From: Sabellastarte sp. h YS-2021
Lineage: Eukaryota; Annelida; Polychaeta; Sabellida; Sabellidae
Reading direction: 5' to 3'
Assembly (NCBI GenBank): GCA_964017235.1
Contig: OZ024934.1
Coordinates: 79,636,706-79,700,705, forward strand
Length of the DNA stretch: 64,000 nucleotides
The notes under the pieces are model-generated. The model saw only the letters and a list, made by a program, of their open reading frames with translations, was not told the origin of the DNA and searched no databases. This document shows, in pieces, positions 1 to 10,211 of this stretch (positions are counted from its first letter, which is position 1; every line of letters begins with the position of its first letter). Position numbers and translations under genes: made by a program.

Positions 1-193
1 TTCAAAAAGCAGGCCAAAAATGACTTAGGTTCACCGAGTTAAAACTTTTGTATCTACTTCTTTTATATTTAAGTTGAACCAATAGGCACAGAATTTATGG
101 ATTCCACCAGCTGTCACAAGAAAACCAAAGTTCCATTGATTTGTGTGACCATGTGGTATACTGGGGCTGTTAGAGGCTAAAGTGAGACCAAAA

Positions 194-207
194 ATGACCT
201 CCTTAGC
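194..207. repeat. SINE target-site duplication, left copy
   Basis: The 14 bases atgacctccttagc match positions 366-379 exactly. In uninterrupted units this word occurs once, within gaccaaaaatgacctccttagcg, so the duplication was made by the insertion. Confidence 0.93.
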
Positions 208-291
208 AAAGTCAAAGTCAAAGTTGGGGTTTTACGTCCCGTTCAACAGCCAGGGTCATATTGGGACAGGTCCTCAGAATTGCCACTTGTG

Positions 292-302
292 GGACTCGAA
301 CC
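292..302 (-). promoter_or_regulatory. SINE pol-III B box
   Basis: On the minus strand the bases read ggttcgagtcc, matching the tRNA-gene B-box consensus GGTTCGANTCC at every position. It is the internal binding site for TFIIIC in tRNA genes and tRNA-derived SINEs. Confidence 0.85.
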
Positions 303-343
303 CACAGAGGTGATTGCCTATGATTAGATGCCAAACTTGCTAA

Positions 344-354
344 CCACTAGGCCA
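344..354 (-). promoter_or_regulatory. SINE pol-III A box
   Basis: On the minus strand the bases read tggcctagtgg, close to the A-box consensus TRGYNNARNNG. It lies about 11 bp inside the SINE 5' end and about 42 bp before the B box, a normal tRNA-like spacing. Confidence 0.78.
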
Positions 355-365
355 CTGAGGACCTC

Positions 366-379
366 ATGACCTCCTTAGC
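366..379. repeat. SINE target-site duplication, right copy
   Basis: Exact second copy of atgacctccttagc. The satellite then resumes in phase with gccccatattatagaataaa, as in other S units. Perfect identity of the two copies suggests the insertion is not very old. Confidence 0.93.
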
Positions 380-2892
380 GCCCCATATTATAGAATAAAG
401 GTATGCTATTCAAAATAAGATCATCAATGGGCATTGAGTAGTTATGACTATTTTGATGTTCTTGGACAATAAGCGAGAATCAAATAATCCTGATAAGTGC
501 CGTAGCCAATCAATCTTCAGATTCAAAAAGCATGCCAAAAATGACTTAGGCTCACCGAGTTAAATTTTGGATCTAATTCTTTTATATTTAAGTTGAACCA
601 ATAGGCACAGAATTTATGGATTTCACCAAATGTCTTTGCCTCAGGTTTGGCTGAGTAGCTGACTCCTATGTTGCAACAGGTCAGTAGTTTTGGCCTATGA
701 AGGAGATGTTGGGGAGGTATATAAAACACTGAGGTGGTCATTTTGGCCATTCACACTATATTGATTGTTTAAATCATTAATGATTCTAATTACAAAGTAT
801 TATGCCTATGCAAAGGTGTATCAAGCTGTCACAAGAAACCAAGGTTCTACTGAGTTGTGTGACCATTTGGTATATTAGGGCTGTTAGAGGTTAAAGTAAG
901 ACCAAAAGTGACCTCCTTAGCGCCCCAGATTATAGAAAAAAGGTATGCTATTCAAAATAAGATCATCAATGGGCATTGAGTAGTTATGACTATTTTGATG
1001 TTCTTGGACAACAAGCGAGAAGCAAATAATCCTGATGAGTGCCCCAGGAAATCAATCTTCAGATTCAAAAAGCAGGCCAAAAATGACTTAGACTCACCAT
1101 GTTAAAACTTTTGTATCTACTTCTTTTATATTTAAGTAGAAGCAATAGACACAGACTTTATGGATTCCACCAAATGTCTTTGCCTCAGGTTTGGCTAAAT
1201 AGGGGACTCCTATGTTGCGACAGGTCAGTAGTGTTGTCCTCTGAAGGTGATGTTGGGGATGTATATAAAACACTGAGGTGGTCATTTTGGCCATTCACAC
1301 TATATTGATTGTTTAAATCATTTATGATTCTAATTACAAAGTATTATGCCTATGCAAAGGTGTATGAAGCTGTCACAAGAAACCAAAGTTCCACTGATTT
1401 GTGTGACCATTTGGTATATTAGGGCTGTTAGAGGCTAAATTAAGACCAAAAATGACCTCCTTAGCGCCCCAGATTATAGAAAAAAGGTATGCTATTCACA
1501 ATAAGATCATCAATGGGCATTGAGTAGTTATGACTATTTTGATGTTCTTGGATAACAAGCGAGAATCAAATAATCCTGATAAGTGCCCTAGCCAATCAAT
1601 CTTCAGATTCCAAAAGCAGGCCAAAAATGACTTAGGCTCACCGAGTTAAATTTTGGATCTAATTTTTTTATATTTAAGTTGAACCAATAGGCACAGAATT
1701 TATGGATTTCACCAAATGTCTTTGCCTCAGGTTTGGCTGAGTAGCTGACTCCTATGTTGCGACAGGTCAGTAGTTTTGTCCTATGAAGGAGATGTTGGGG
1801 ATGTATATAAAACACTGAGGTGGTCATTTTGGCCATTCACACTATATTGATTGTTTAAATCATTAATGATTCTAATTACAAAGTATTATGCCTATGCAAA
1901 GGTGTATCAAGCTGTCACAAGAAACCAAGGTTCTACTGAGTTGTGTGACCATTTGGTATATTAGGGCTGTTAGAGGTTAAAGTAAGACCAAAAGTGACCT
2001 CCTTAGCGCCCCAGATTATAGAAAAAAGGTATGCTATTCAAAATAAGATCATCAATGGGCATGGAGTAGTTATGACTATTTTGATGTTCTTGGACAACAA
2101 GCGAGAAGCAAATAATCCTGATAAGTGCCCCAGCCAATCAATCTTCAGATTCAAAAAGCAGGCCAAAAATGACTTAGACTCACCATGTTAAAACTTTTGT
2201 ATCTACTTCTTTTATATTTAAGTAGAAGCAATAGACACAGACTTTATGGATTCCACCAAATGTCTTTGCCTCAGGTTTGGCTAAATAGGGGACCCCTATG
2301 TTGCGACAGGTCAGTAGTGTTGTCCTCTGATGGAGATGTTGGGGATGTATATAAAACACTGAGGTGGTCATTTTGGCCATTCACACTATATTGATTGTTT
2401 AAATCATTAATGATTCTAATTACAAAGTATTATGCCTATGCAAAGGTGTATCAAGCTGTCACAAGAAAATCAAATTTCTATTGATTTGTGTGACCATGTG
2501 GTATACTGGGGCTGTTAGAGGCTAAAGTAAGACCAAAAATGACCTCCTTATCGTGCCCGATTATAGAATAAAAGTATGGTATTCAAAATAAGATCATCAA
2601 TGGGCATTAAGTAGCTATGACTATTTTGATGTTCTTGGACAATAAGCGAGAATCAAATAATCCTGATAAGTGCCCTAGCCAATCAATCTTCAGATTCAAA
2701 AAGCAGGCCAAAAATGACTTAGACTCACCATGTTAAAACTTTTGTATGTACTTCTTTTATATTTAAGTTGAACCAATAGGCACAGACTTTATGGATCCCA
2801 CCAAATGTCTTTGCCTCAGGTTTGGCTGAGTAGCTGACTCCTATGTTGCGACAGGTCAGTAGTGTTGTCCTCTGAAGGAGATGTTGGGGATG

Positions 2893-2901
2893 TATATAAA
2901 A
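2893..2901 (+). promoter_or_regulatory. TATA-box-like motif in the L module (representative)
   Basis: tatataaaa occurs at the same place in essentially every L unit, with ggtcattttgg about 20 bp downstream; tcattt there fits the loose insect initiator TCAKTY. The spacing is shorter than the usual ~30 bp, and AT-rich satellites produce such motifs by chance. Promoter function is unproven. Confidence 0.25.
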
Positions 2902-2946
2902 CACTGAGGTGGTCATTTTGGCCATTCACACTATATTGATTGTTTA

Positions 2947-2960
2947 AATCATTAATGATT
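2947..2960. other. Perfect 14-bp palindrome in the L module (representative)
   Basis: aatcattaatgatt equals its own reverse complement and is followed by ctaattacaaag. It contains paired atta/taat cores of the kind bound by homeodomain proteins. It recurs in most L units; in the lineage at about 45815, 51209, 54633, 56967 and 63259 the centre is attagtgatt, which breaks the symmetry. Confidence 0.8.
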
Positions 2961-4128
2961 CTAATTACAAAGTATTATGCCTATGCAAAGGTGTATCAAG
3001 CTGTCACAAGAAACCAAAGTTCCACTGAGTTGTGTGACCATTTGGTATATTAGGGCTGTTAGAGGTTAAAGTAAGACCAAAACTGACCTCCTTAGCGCCC
3101 TAGATTATAGAAAAAAGGTATGCTATTCAAAATAAGATCATCAATGGGCATTAAGCAGCTGTGACTATTTTGATGTTCTTGGACAATAAGCAAGAATCAA
3201 ATAATCCTGATAAGTGCCCTAGCCAATCAATCTTCAGATTCAAAAAGCAGGCCAAAAATGACTTAGACTCACCATGTTAAAACTTTTGTATGTACTTCTT
3301 TTATATTTAAGTTGAACCAATAGGCACAGACTTTATGGATTCCACCAAATGTCTTTGCCTCAGGTTTGGCTGAGTAGCTGACTCCTATGTTGCGACAGGT
3401 CAGTAGTGTTGTCCTCTGAAGGTGATGTTGGGGATGTATATAAAACACTGAGGTGGTCATTTTGGCCATTCACACTATATTGATTGTTTAAATCATTAAT
3501 GATTCTAATTACAAAGTATTATGCCTATGCAAAGGTGTATCAAGCTGTCACAAGAAACCAAAGTTCCACTGATTTGTGTGACCATTTGGTATATTAGGGC
3601 TGTTAGAGGCTAAAGTAAGACCAAAAATGACCTCCTTAGTGCCCCAGATTATAGAAAAAAGGTATGCTATTCAAAATAAGATCATCAATGGGCATTGAGT
3701 AGTTATGACTATTTTGATGTTCTTGGACAACAAGCGAGAATAAAATAATCCTGATAAGTGCCTCAGCCAATCAATCTTCAGATTCAAAAGCAGGCAAAAA
3801 ATGACTTAGGCTTACCGAGTTAAAACTTTTGTATTTAGTTCTTTTATATTTAAGTTGAACCAATAGGCACAGAATTTATGGATTCCACCAGCTGTCACAA
3901 GAAAACCAAAGTTCCCCTGATTTGTGTGACCATGTGGTATACTGGGGCTGTTAAAGGCTAAAGTGAGACCAAAAATGACCTCCTTAGCGCCCCATATTAT
4001 AGAATAAAGGTATGCTATTCAAAATAAGATCATCAATGGGCATTGAGTAGTTATGACTATTTTGATGTTCTTGGACAATAAGCAAGAATCAAATAATCCT
4101 GATAAGTGCCCTAGCCTATCAATCTTCA

Positions 4129-4477
4129 GATTCAAAAAGCAGGCCAAAAATGACTTAGAGTCACCGAGTTAAAACTTTTGTATCTACTTCTTATATATTT
4201 AAGTTGAACCAATAGGCACAGAATTTATGGATTCCACTAGCTGTCACAAGAAAACCAAAGTTCCCCAGATTTGTGTGACCATGTGGTATACTGGGGCTGT
4301 TAGAGGCTAAAGTGAGACCAAAAATGACTTCCTTAGCGCCCCATATTATAGAATAAAGGTATGCTATTCAAAATAAGATCATCAATGGGCATTGAGTAGT
4401 TATGACTATTTTGATGTTCTTGGACAATAAGCAAGAATCAAATAATCCTGATAAGTGCCCTAGCCTATCAATCTTCA
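4129..4477 (+). repeat. Representative short (S) unit
   Basis: A 349-bp unit with the S junction ggattccactagctgtcac (the usual form is ccaccagctg). It carries the S-type variants tgagaccaaaaatga, catattatagaataaagg and gacaataagc. Two copies of the word gnccaaaaatgac sit at 4142 and 4316, 174 bp apart, so the unit divides into two nearly equal halves. Confidence 0.92.
4142..4315 (+). repeat. Half-unit A of the 349-bp core (representative)
   Basis: This half runs from ggccaaaaatgac to just before gaccaaaaatgac. Landmarks matched in half B: the first word itself; accaataggcacag (against atcaatgggcattg, 173 bp later); a caaa/tcc/gat/gtg series (about 182 bp later); and an ending gctaaagtga (against attcaaaaagca). 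Similarity is gapped and diverged, so homology with half B is inferred by eye. Confidence 0.6.
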
Positions 4478-4490
4478 GATTCAAAAAGCA
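4316..4490 (+). repeat. Half-unit B of the 349-bp core (representative)
   Basis: The 175-bp partner of half A, starting with gaccaaaaatgac and ending where the next unit's ggtcaaaaatgac begins. The inverted segment of the L module resembles the start of this half best: tgacctccttagcgcc here against tgaccacctcagtg on the minus strand of L. Confidence 0.6.
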
Positions 4491-6490
4491 GGTCAAAAAT
4501 GACTTAGACTCACCATGTTAAAACTTTTGTATCTGCTTCTTTTATATATAAGTTGAGCCAATAGGCAAAGACTTTATGGATTCCACCAAATGTCTTTGCC
4601 TCAGGTTTGGCTGAGTAGCTGACTCCTATGTTGCGACAAGTCAGTAGTGTTGTCCTCTGAAAGAGATGTTGGGGATGTATATAAAATAGTGAGGTGGTCA
4701 TTCTGGCCATTCACACTATATTGATTGTTTAAATCATTTATGATTCTAATTACAAAGTATTATGCCTATGCAAAGGTGTATCAAGCTCTCACAAGAAACC
4801 AAAGTTCCACTGATTTGTGTGACCATTTGGTATATTAGGGCTGTTAGAGGCTAAATTAAGACGAAAAATGACCTCCTTAGCGCCCCAGATTATAGCAAAA
4901 AGGTATGCTATTCAAAATAAGATCATCAATGGGCATTGAGTAGTTATGACTATTTTGATGTTCTTGGACAACAAGCGAGAATCAAATAATCCTTATAAGT
5001 GCCTCAGCCAATCAATCTTCAGATTCAAAAAGTAGGCCAAAAATGACTTAGGCTCACCGAGTTAAAACTTTTGTATCTACTTCTTTTATATTTAAGTTGA
5101 ACCAATAGGCACAGAATTTATGGATTCCATCAGCTGTCACAAGAAAACCAAAGTTCCACTGATTTGTGTGACCATGTGGTATACTGGGGCTGTTAGAGGC
5201 TAAAGTGAGACCAAAAATGACCTCCTTAGCGCCCCATATTATAGAATAAAGGTATGCTATTCAAAATAAGATCATCAATGGGCATTGAGTAGTTATGACT
5301 ATTTTGATGTTCTTGGACAATAAGCGAGAATCAAATAATCCTGATAAGTGCCGTAGCCAATCAATCTTCAGATTCAAAAAGCAGGCCAAAAATGACTTAG
5401 GCTCACTGAGTTAAATTTTGGATCTAATTTTTTTATATTTAAGTTGAACCAATAGGCACAGAATTTATGGATTTCACCAAATGTCTTTGCCTCAGGTTTG
5501 GCTGAGTAGCTGACTCCTATGTTGCGACAGGTCAGTAGTTTTGTCCTATGAAGGAGATGTTGGGGATGTATATAAAACACTGAGGTGGTCATTTTGGCCA
5601 TTCACACTATATTGATTGTTTAAATCATTAATGATTCTAATTACAAAGTATTATGCCTATGCAAAGGTGTATCAAGCTGTCACAAGAAAATCAAATTTCT
5701 ATTGATTTGTGTGACCATGTGGTATACTGGGGCTGTTAGAGGCTAAAGTAAGACCAAAAATGACCTCCTTATCGTGCCCGATTATAGAATAAAAGCATGG
5801 TATTCAAAATAAGATCATCAATGGGCATTAAGTAGCTATGACTATTTTGATGTTCTTGGAAAATAAGCGAGAATCAAATAATCCTGATAAGTGCCCTAGC
5901 CAATCAATCTTCAGATTCAAAAAGCAGGCCAAAAATGACTTAGACTCACCATGTTAAAACTTTTGTATCTACTTCTTTTATATATAAGTTGAACCAATAG
6001 GCACAGACTTTATAGATTTCACCAAATGTCTTTGCCTCAGGTTTGGCTGAGTAGCTGACTCCAATGTTGTGACAGGTCAGTAGTGTTGTCCTCTGAAGGA
6101 GACGTTGAGGATGTATATAAAACACTGAGGTGGTCATTTTGGCCATACACACTATATTGATTGTTTCAATCATTAATGATTCTAATTACAAAGTATTATG
6201 CCTATGCAAAGGTGTATCAAGCTGTCACAAGAAAATCAAAGTTCTACTGATTTGTGTGACCATGCGGTATACTGGGGCTGTTAGAGGCTAAAGTAAGACC
6301 AAAAATGACCTCCTTAGCGCCCACCATTATAGAATAAAAGTATGGTATTCAAAATAAGATCATCAATGGGCATTGAGTAGTTATGACTATTTTGATGTTC
6401 TTGGACAATAAGCGAGAATCAAATAATCCTGATAAGTGCCCTAGCCAATCAATCTTCAGATTCACAAAGCAGGCCAAAAATGACTTAGAC

Positions 6491-6697
6491 TCACCATGTT
6501 AAAACGTTTGTATCTATTTCTTTTATATTTAAGTTGAACCAATAGGCACAGACTTTATGGATTTCTCCAAATGTCTTTGCCTCAGGTTTGGCTGAGTAGC
6601 TGACTCCTATGTTGCGACAGGTCAGTAGTGTTGTCCTCTGAAGGAGATGTTGGGGATGTATATAAAACACTGAGGTGGTCATTTTGGCCATACACAC
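6491..6697 (-). other. Recurrent 66-68-codon open frame (representative), probably not coding
   Basis: Most L units hold an open frame on the minus strand across the L module and the end of half A. This copy reads MCMAKMTTSVFY at its start, but the first codon is GTG; the first ATG is codon 3, giving 66 residues. Where the unit reads ccattcacac a stop precedes that ATG. The product would contain a lysine-rich centre and CAYWFNLNIKE near the end; I recognise no domain, signal peptide or membrane segment. Many copies carry amino-acid changes, and some amplified variants carry stops: TGA at 36137-36139 (ggctcagtagc type) and TAA at 48073-48075 (gttaggg type). I judge the frame a chance property kept by array homogenisation. 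Confidence 0.3.
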
Positions 6698-9600
6698 TAT
6701 ATTGATTGTTTAAATCATTAATGATTCTAATTACAAAGTATTATGCCTATGCAAAGGTGTATCAAGCTGTCACAAGAAAACCAAAGTTCCACTGATTTGT
6801 GTGACCATGTAGTATACTGGGGCTGTTAGAGGCTAAAGTAAGACCAAAAATGACCTCCTTAGCGACCCAGATTATAGAAAAAAGGTATGCTATTCAAAAT
6901 CAGATCATCAATGGGCATTGAGTAGTTATGACTATTTTGATGTTCTTGAACAACAAGCGAGAATCAAATAATCCTGATAAGTGCAGTAGCCAATCAATCT
7001 TCAGATTCAAAAGCAGGCCAAAAATGACTTAGGCTCACCGAGTTAAATTTTAGATCTAATTCTTTTATACTTAAGTTGAACCAATAGGCACAGAATTTAT
7101 GGATTTCACCAAATGTCTTTGCCTCAGGTTTGGCTGAGTAGCTGACTCCTATGTTGCGACAGGTCAGTAGTGTTGTCCTCTGAAGGAGATGTTGGGGATG
7201 TATATAAAACACTGAGGTGGTCATTTTGGCCATTCACACTATATTGATTGTTTAAATCATTAATGATTCTAATTACAAAGTATTATGCCTATGTAAAGGT
7301 GTATCAAGCTGTCACAAGAAACCAAAGTTCCACTGAGTTGTGTGACCATTTGGTATATTAGGGCTGTTAGAGGTTAAAGTAAGACCAAAACTGACCTCCT
7401 TAGCGCCCCAGATTATAGAAAAAAGATATGCTATTCAAAATAAGATCATCAATGGGCATTGAGTAGTTATGACTATTTTGATGTTCTTGAACAACAAGCG
7501 AGAATCAAATAATCCTGATAAGTGCAGTAGCCAATCAATCTTCAGATTCAAAAGAAGCCCAAAAATGACTTAGGCTCACCGAGTTAAAATTTTCTAATTC
7601 TTTTATATTTAAGTTGAACCAATAGGCACAGAATTCATGGATTCCACCAGCTGTCACATGAAAACCAAAGTTCCACTGATTTGTGTGACCATGTGGTATA
7701 CTGGGGCTTTTAGAGGCTAAAATGAGACCAAAAATTACCTCCTTAGCGTCCCATATTATAGAATAAAGGTATGCTATTCAAAATAAGATCATCAATGGGC
7801 ATTGAGTAGTTATGACTATTTTGATGTTCTTGGACAACAAGCGAGAATCAAATAATCTTGATAAGTGCCCTAGCCAATCAATCTTCAGATTCAAAAAGAA
7901 GGCCAAAAATGACTTAGACTCACCATGTTAAAACTTTTGTATCTACTTCTTTCATATTTAAGTTGAACCAATAGGCACAGACTTTATGGATGCCACCAAA
8001 TATCTTTGCCTCAGGTTTGGCTGAGTAGCTGACTCCTATGTTGCGACAGGTCAGTAGTGTTGTCCTCTGAAGGAGATGTTGGGGATGTATATAAAACACT
8101 GAGGCGGTCATTTTGGCCATTCACACTATATTGATTGTTTAAATCATTAATGATTCTAATTACAAAGTATTATGCCTATGTAAAGGTGTATCAAGCTGTC
8201 ACAAGAAACCAAAGTTCCACTGATTTGTGTGACCATTTGGTATATTAGGGCTGCTAGAGGCTAAAGTAAGACCAAAAATGACCTCCTTAGGCGCCCCAGA
8301 TTATAGAAAAAAAGGTATGCTATTCAAAATAAGATCATCAATGGGCATTGAGTAGTTATGACTATTTTGATGTTCTTAGACAACAAGCGAGAATCAAATA
8401 ATCCTGATAAGTGCAGTAGCCAATCAATCTTCAGATTGAAAAGAAGGCCAAAAATGACTTAGGCTCACCGAGTTAAAATTTTCTATCTAATTCTTTTATA
8501 TTTAAGTTGAACCAATAGGCACAGAATTCATGGATTCCACCAGCTGTCACATGAAAACCAAAGTTCCACTGATTTGTGTGACCATTTGGTCTACTGGGGC
8601 TGTTAGAGGCTAAAGTAAGACCAAAAATGACCTTAGCGCCCCAGATTATAGAAAAAGGTATGCTATTCAAACTAAGATCATCAATGGGCATTGAGTAGTT
8701 ATGACTATTTTGATGTTCTTGGACAACAAGCGAGAATCAAATAATCCTGATAAGTGCCTCAGCCAATCACTCTTCAGATTCAAAAGCAGGCCAAAAATGA
8801 CTTAGGCTCACCGAGTTAAAACTTTTGTATCTACTTCTTTTATATTTAAGTTGAACCAATAGGTACAGAATTTATGGATTCCACCAGCTGTCACAAGAAA
8901 ACCAAAGTTCCCCTGATTTGTGTGACCATGTGGTATACTGGGGCTGTTAGAGACTAAAGTGAGACCAAAAATGACCTACTTAGGGCCCCATATTATAGAA
9001 TAAAGGTATGCTATTCAAAATAAGATCATCAATGGGCATTGAGTAGTTATGACTATTTTGATGTTCTTGGAGAATAAGCGAGAATGAAATAATCCTGATA
9101 AGTGCCTTGGCCAATGATTCTTCAGATTCAAAAAGCAGGCCAAAAATGACTTAGACTCACCATGTTAAAACTTATGTATCTACTTCTTTTATATTTAAGT
9201 TGAACCAATAGGCACAGACTTTATGGATTCCACCAAATGTCTTTGCATCAGGTTTGGCTGAGTAGCTGACTCCCATGTTGCGACAGGTCAGTAGTGTTGT
9301 CCTCTGAAGGAGATGTTGGGGATGTATATAAAACACTGAGGTGGTCACTTTGGCCATACACACTATATTGATTGTTTAAATCATTAATGATTCTAATTAC
9401 AAAGTATTATGCCTATGCAAAGGTGTATCAAGCTGTCACAAGAAACCAAAGTTCCACTGATTTGTGTGACCATATGGTATACTGGGGCTGTTAGAGGCTA
9501 AAGTAAGACCAAAAATGACCTCCTTAGCACCCCAGATTATAGAAAAACGGTATGCTATTCAAAAAAAGATCATCAATGGGCATTGAGTAGTTATGACTAT

Positions 9601-10211
9601 TTTGATGTTCTTGGACAAAAAGCGAGAATAAAATATTCCTTATAAGTGCCTCAGCCAATCAATCTTCAGATTCAAAAGTAGGCCAAAAATGACTTAGGCT
9701 GACTGAGTTAAAACTTTTGTATCTACTTCTTTTATATTTAAGTTGAACCAATAGGCACAGACTTCATGGATTTCACCAAATGTCTTTGCCTCAGGTTTGA
9801 CTGAGTAGCTGACTCCTATTTTGCGACAGAACAGTAGTGTTGTCCTCTGAAGGAGATGTTGGGGATGTATATAAAACACTGAGGTGGTCATTTTGGCCAT
9901 ACACACTATATTGATTGTTTCAATCATTAATGATTCTAATTACAAAGTATTATGCCTATGTAAAGGTGTATCAAGCTGTCACAAGAAACCAAAGTTCCAC
10001 TGAGTTGTGTGACCATTTGGTATATTAGGGCTGTTAGAGGTTAAAGTAAGACCAAAACTGACCTCCTTAGCGCCCCAGATTATAGAAAAAAGGTATGCTA
10101 TTCAAAATAAGATCATCAATGGGCATTGAGTAGTTATGACTATTTTGATGTTCTGGGACAACAAGCGAGAAGCAAGGAATCCGGATAAGTGCCCCAGCCA
10201 ATCAATTTTCA

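Larger units (their letters stand above)
208..365 (-). mobile_element. tRNA-derived SINE inserted in a short satellite unit
   Basis: This 158-bp stretch is the only non-satellite DNA in the window. Read on the minus strand it begins with a tRNA-like head containing tggcctagtggttagc (A-box type) and gggttcgagtccc (B-box type), about 50 bp apart as in a pol-III internal promoter. A non-tRNA body of about 70 bp follows, including gaacgggacgtaaaacccc, and it ends in a short tandem tail of gacttt repeats instead of poly-A. It is flanked by a perfect 14-bp direct repeat, so it entered by target-primed retrotransposition. It has no coding capacity and would depend on a LINE partner elsewhere. I do not recognise the exact family; similar tRNA-head SINEs with simple-repeat tails occur in many animals. 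Confidence 0.88.
1..519 (+). repeat. First unit: S type interrupted by the SINE
   Basis: The unit lacks only its first two bases. It goes directly from ggattccacca to gctgtcacaag (S junction), then carries tgagaccaaaaatgacc and catattatagaataaag, the variant set typical of S units. Subtracting the SINE and one target copy (172 bp) leaves the expected 347 of 349 bases. Confidence 0.93.
2804..2999 (+). repeat. L-specific 196-bp module (representative)
   Basis: This segment, from aatgtctttgcc to ggtgtatcaa, is present in every L unit and absent from S units, which join ccacca directly to gctgtcac. It contains gttgcgacaggtcagtag, tatataaaa (2893-2901), gtcattttggcc (2912-2923), attgattg (2935-2942) and the 14-bp palindrome aatcattaatgatt (2947-2960). 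Its ends share a weak inverted ctttgc/gcaaag word, but there is no convincing terminal inverted repeat or target duplication, so I do not call it a transposon. Read on the opposite strand, part of it resembles the core, suggesting an inverted relic of the same ancestor. Confidence 0.85.
2693..3236 (+). repeat. Representative long (L) unit
   Basis: A 544-bp unit near the family consensus. Parts in order: start word gattcaaaa; ggccaaaaatgac (2706-2718); the word accaataggcacag; L-only module 2804-2999; the S-shared second part from gctgtcacaag; gaccaaaactgac here (gaccaaaaatgac in most units); and tcaatgggcatt before the next start. L lengths across the window run from 541 to 546 bp. Confidence 0.93.
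520..3780 (+). repeat. Six consecutive long units
   Basis: L units start at 520, 1062, 1606, 2148, 2693 and 3237. Units 1 and 3 are alike (ttaaattttggatctaatt near the start) and so are units 2 and 4 (agtagaagcaatagacacag, ggctaaataggg), giving an L-L dimer period of about 1,086 bp. Single-base differences are frequent, so this dimer is not recent. No S unit interrupts the run, unlike everything to the right. Confidence 0.92.
3781..10211 (+). repeat. Irregular mix of S and L units
   Basis: Unit starts: S 3781, S 4129, L 4478, S 5022, L 5371, L 5914, L 6459, L 7004, S 7545, L 7888, S 8434, S 8777, L 9125, L 9669. No fixed order is visible. Adjacent S units occur twice (3781/4129 and 8434/8777). 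The S units at 7545 and 8434 are only 343 bp. Local copying is visible: the run cttatcgtgcccgattatag occurs in the L units at both 2148 and 5371. Units differ from one another at many positions. Confidence 0.9.

Noticed and set aside
208-365. Functional tRNA gene
   Set aside because: A and B boxes are present, but the flanks do not form an acceptor stem, a long unrelated body follows, and a target duplication encloses the whole element: a SINE.
1099-1308. Plus-strand open frame of 69 codons (also 2185-2394)
   Set aside because: It lies antisense to the other recurrent frame, occurs in only two related L units (agtagaagcaatagacacag type) and shows no domain. A chance frame in satellite DNA.
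2804-2999. L module as an inserted MITE or other transposon
   Set aside because: No target-site duplication and only a 6-bp inverted word near the ends. Similarity to the inverted core is a better explanation.
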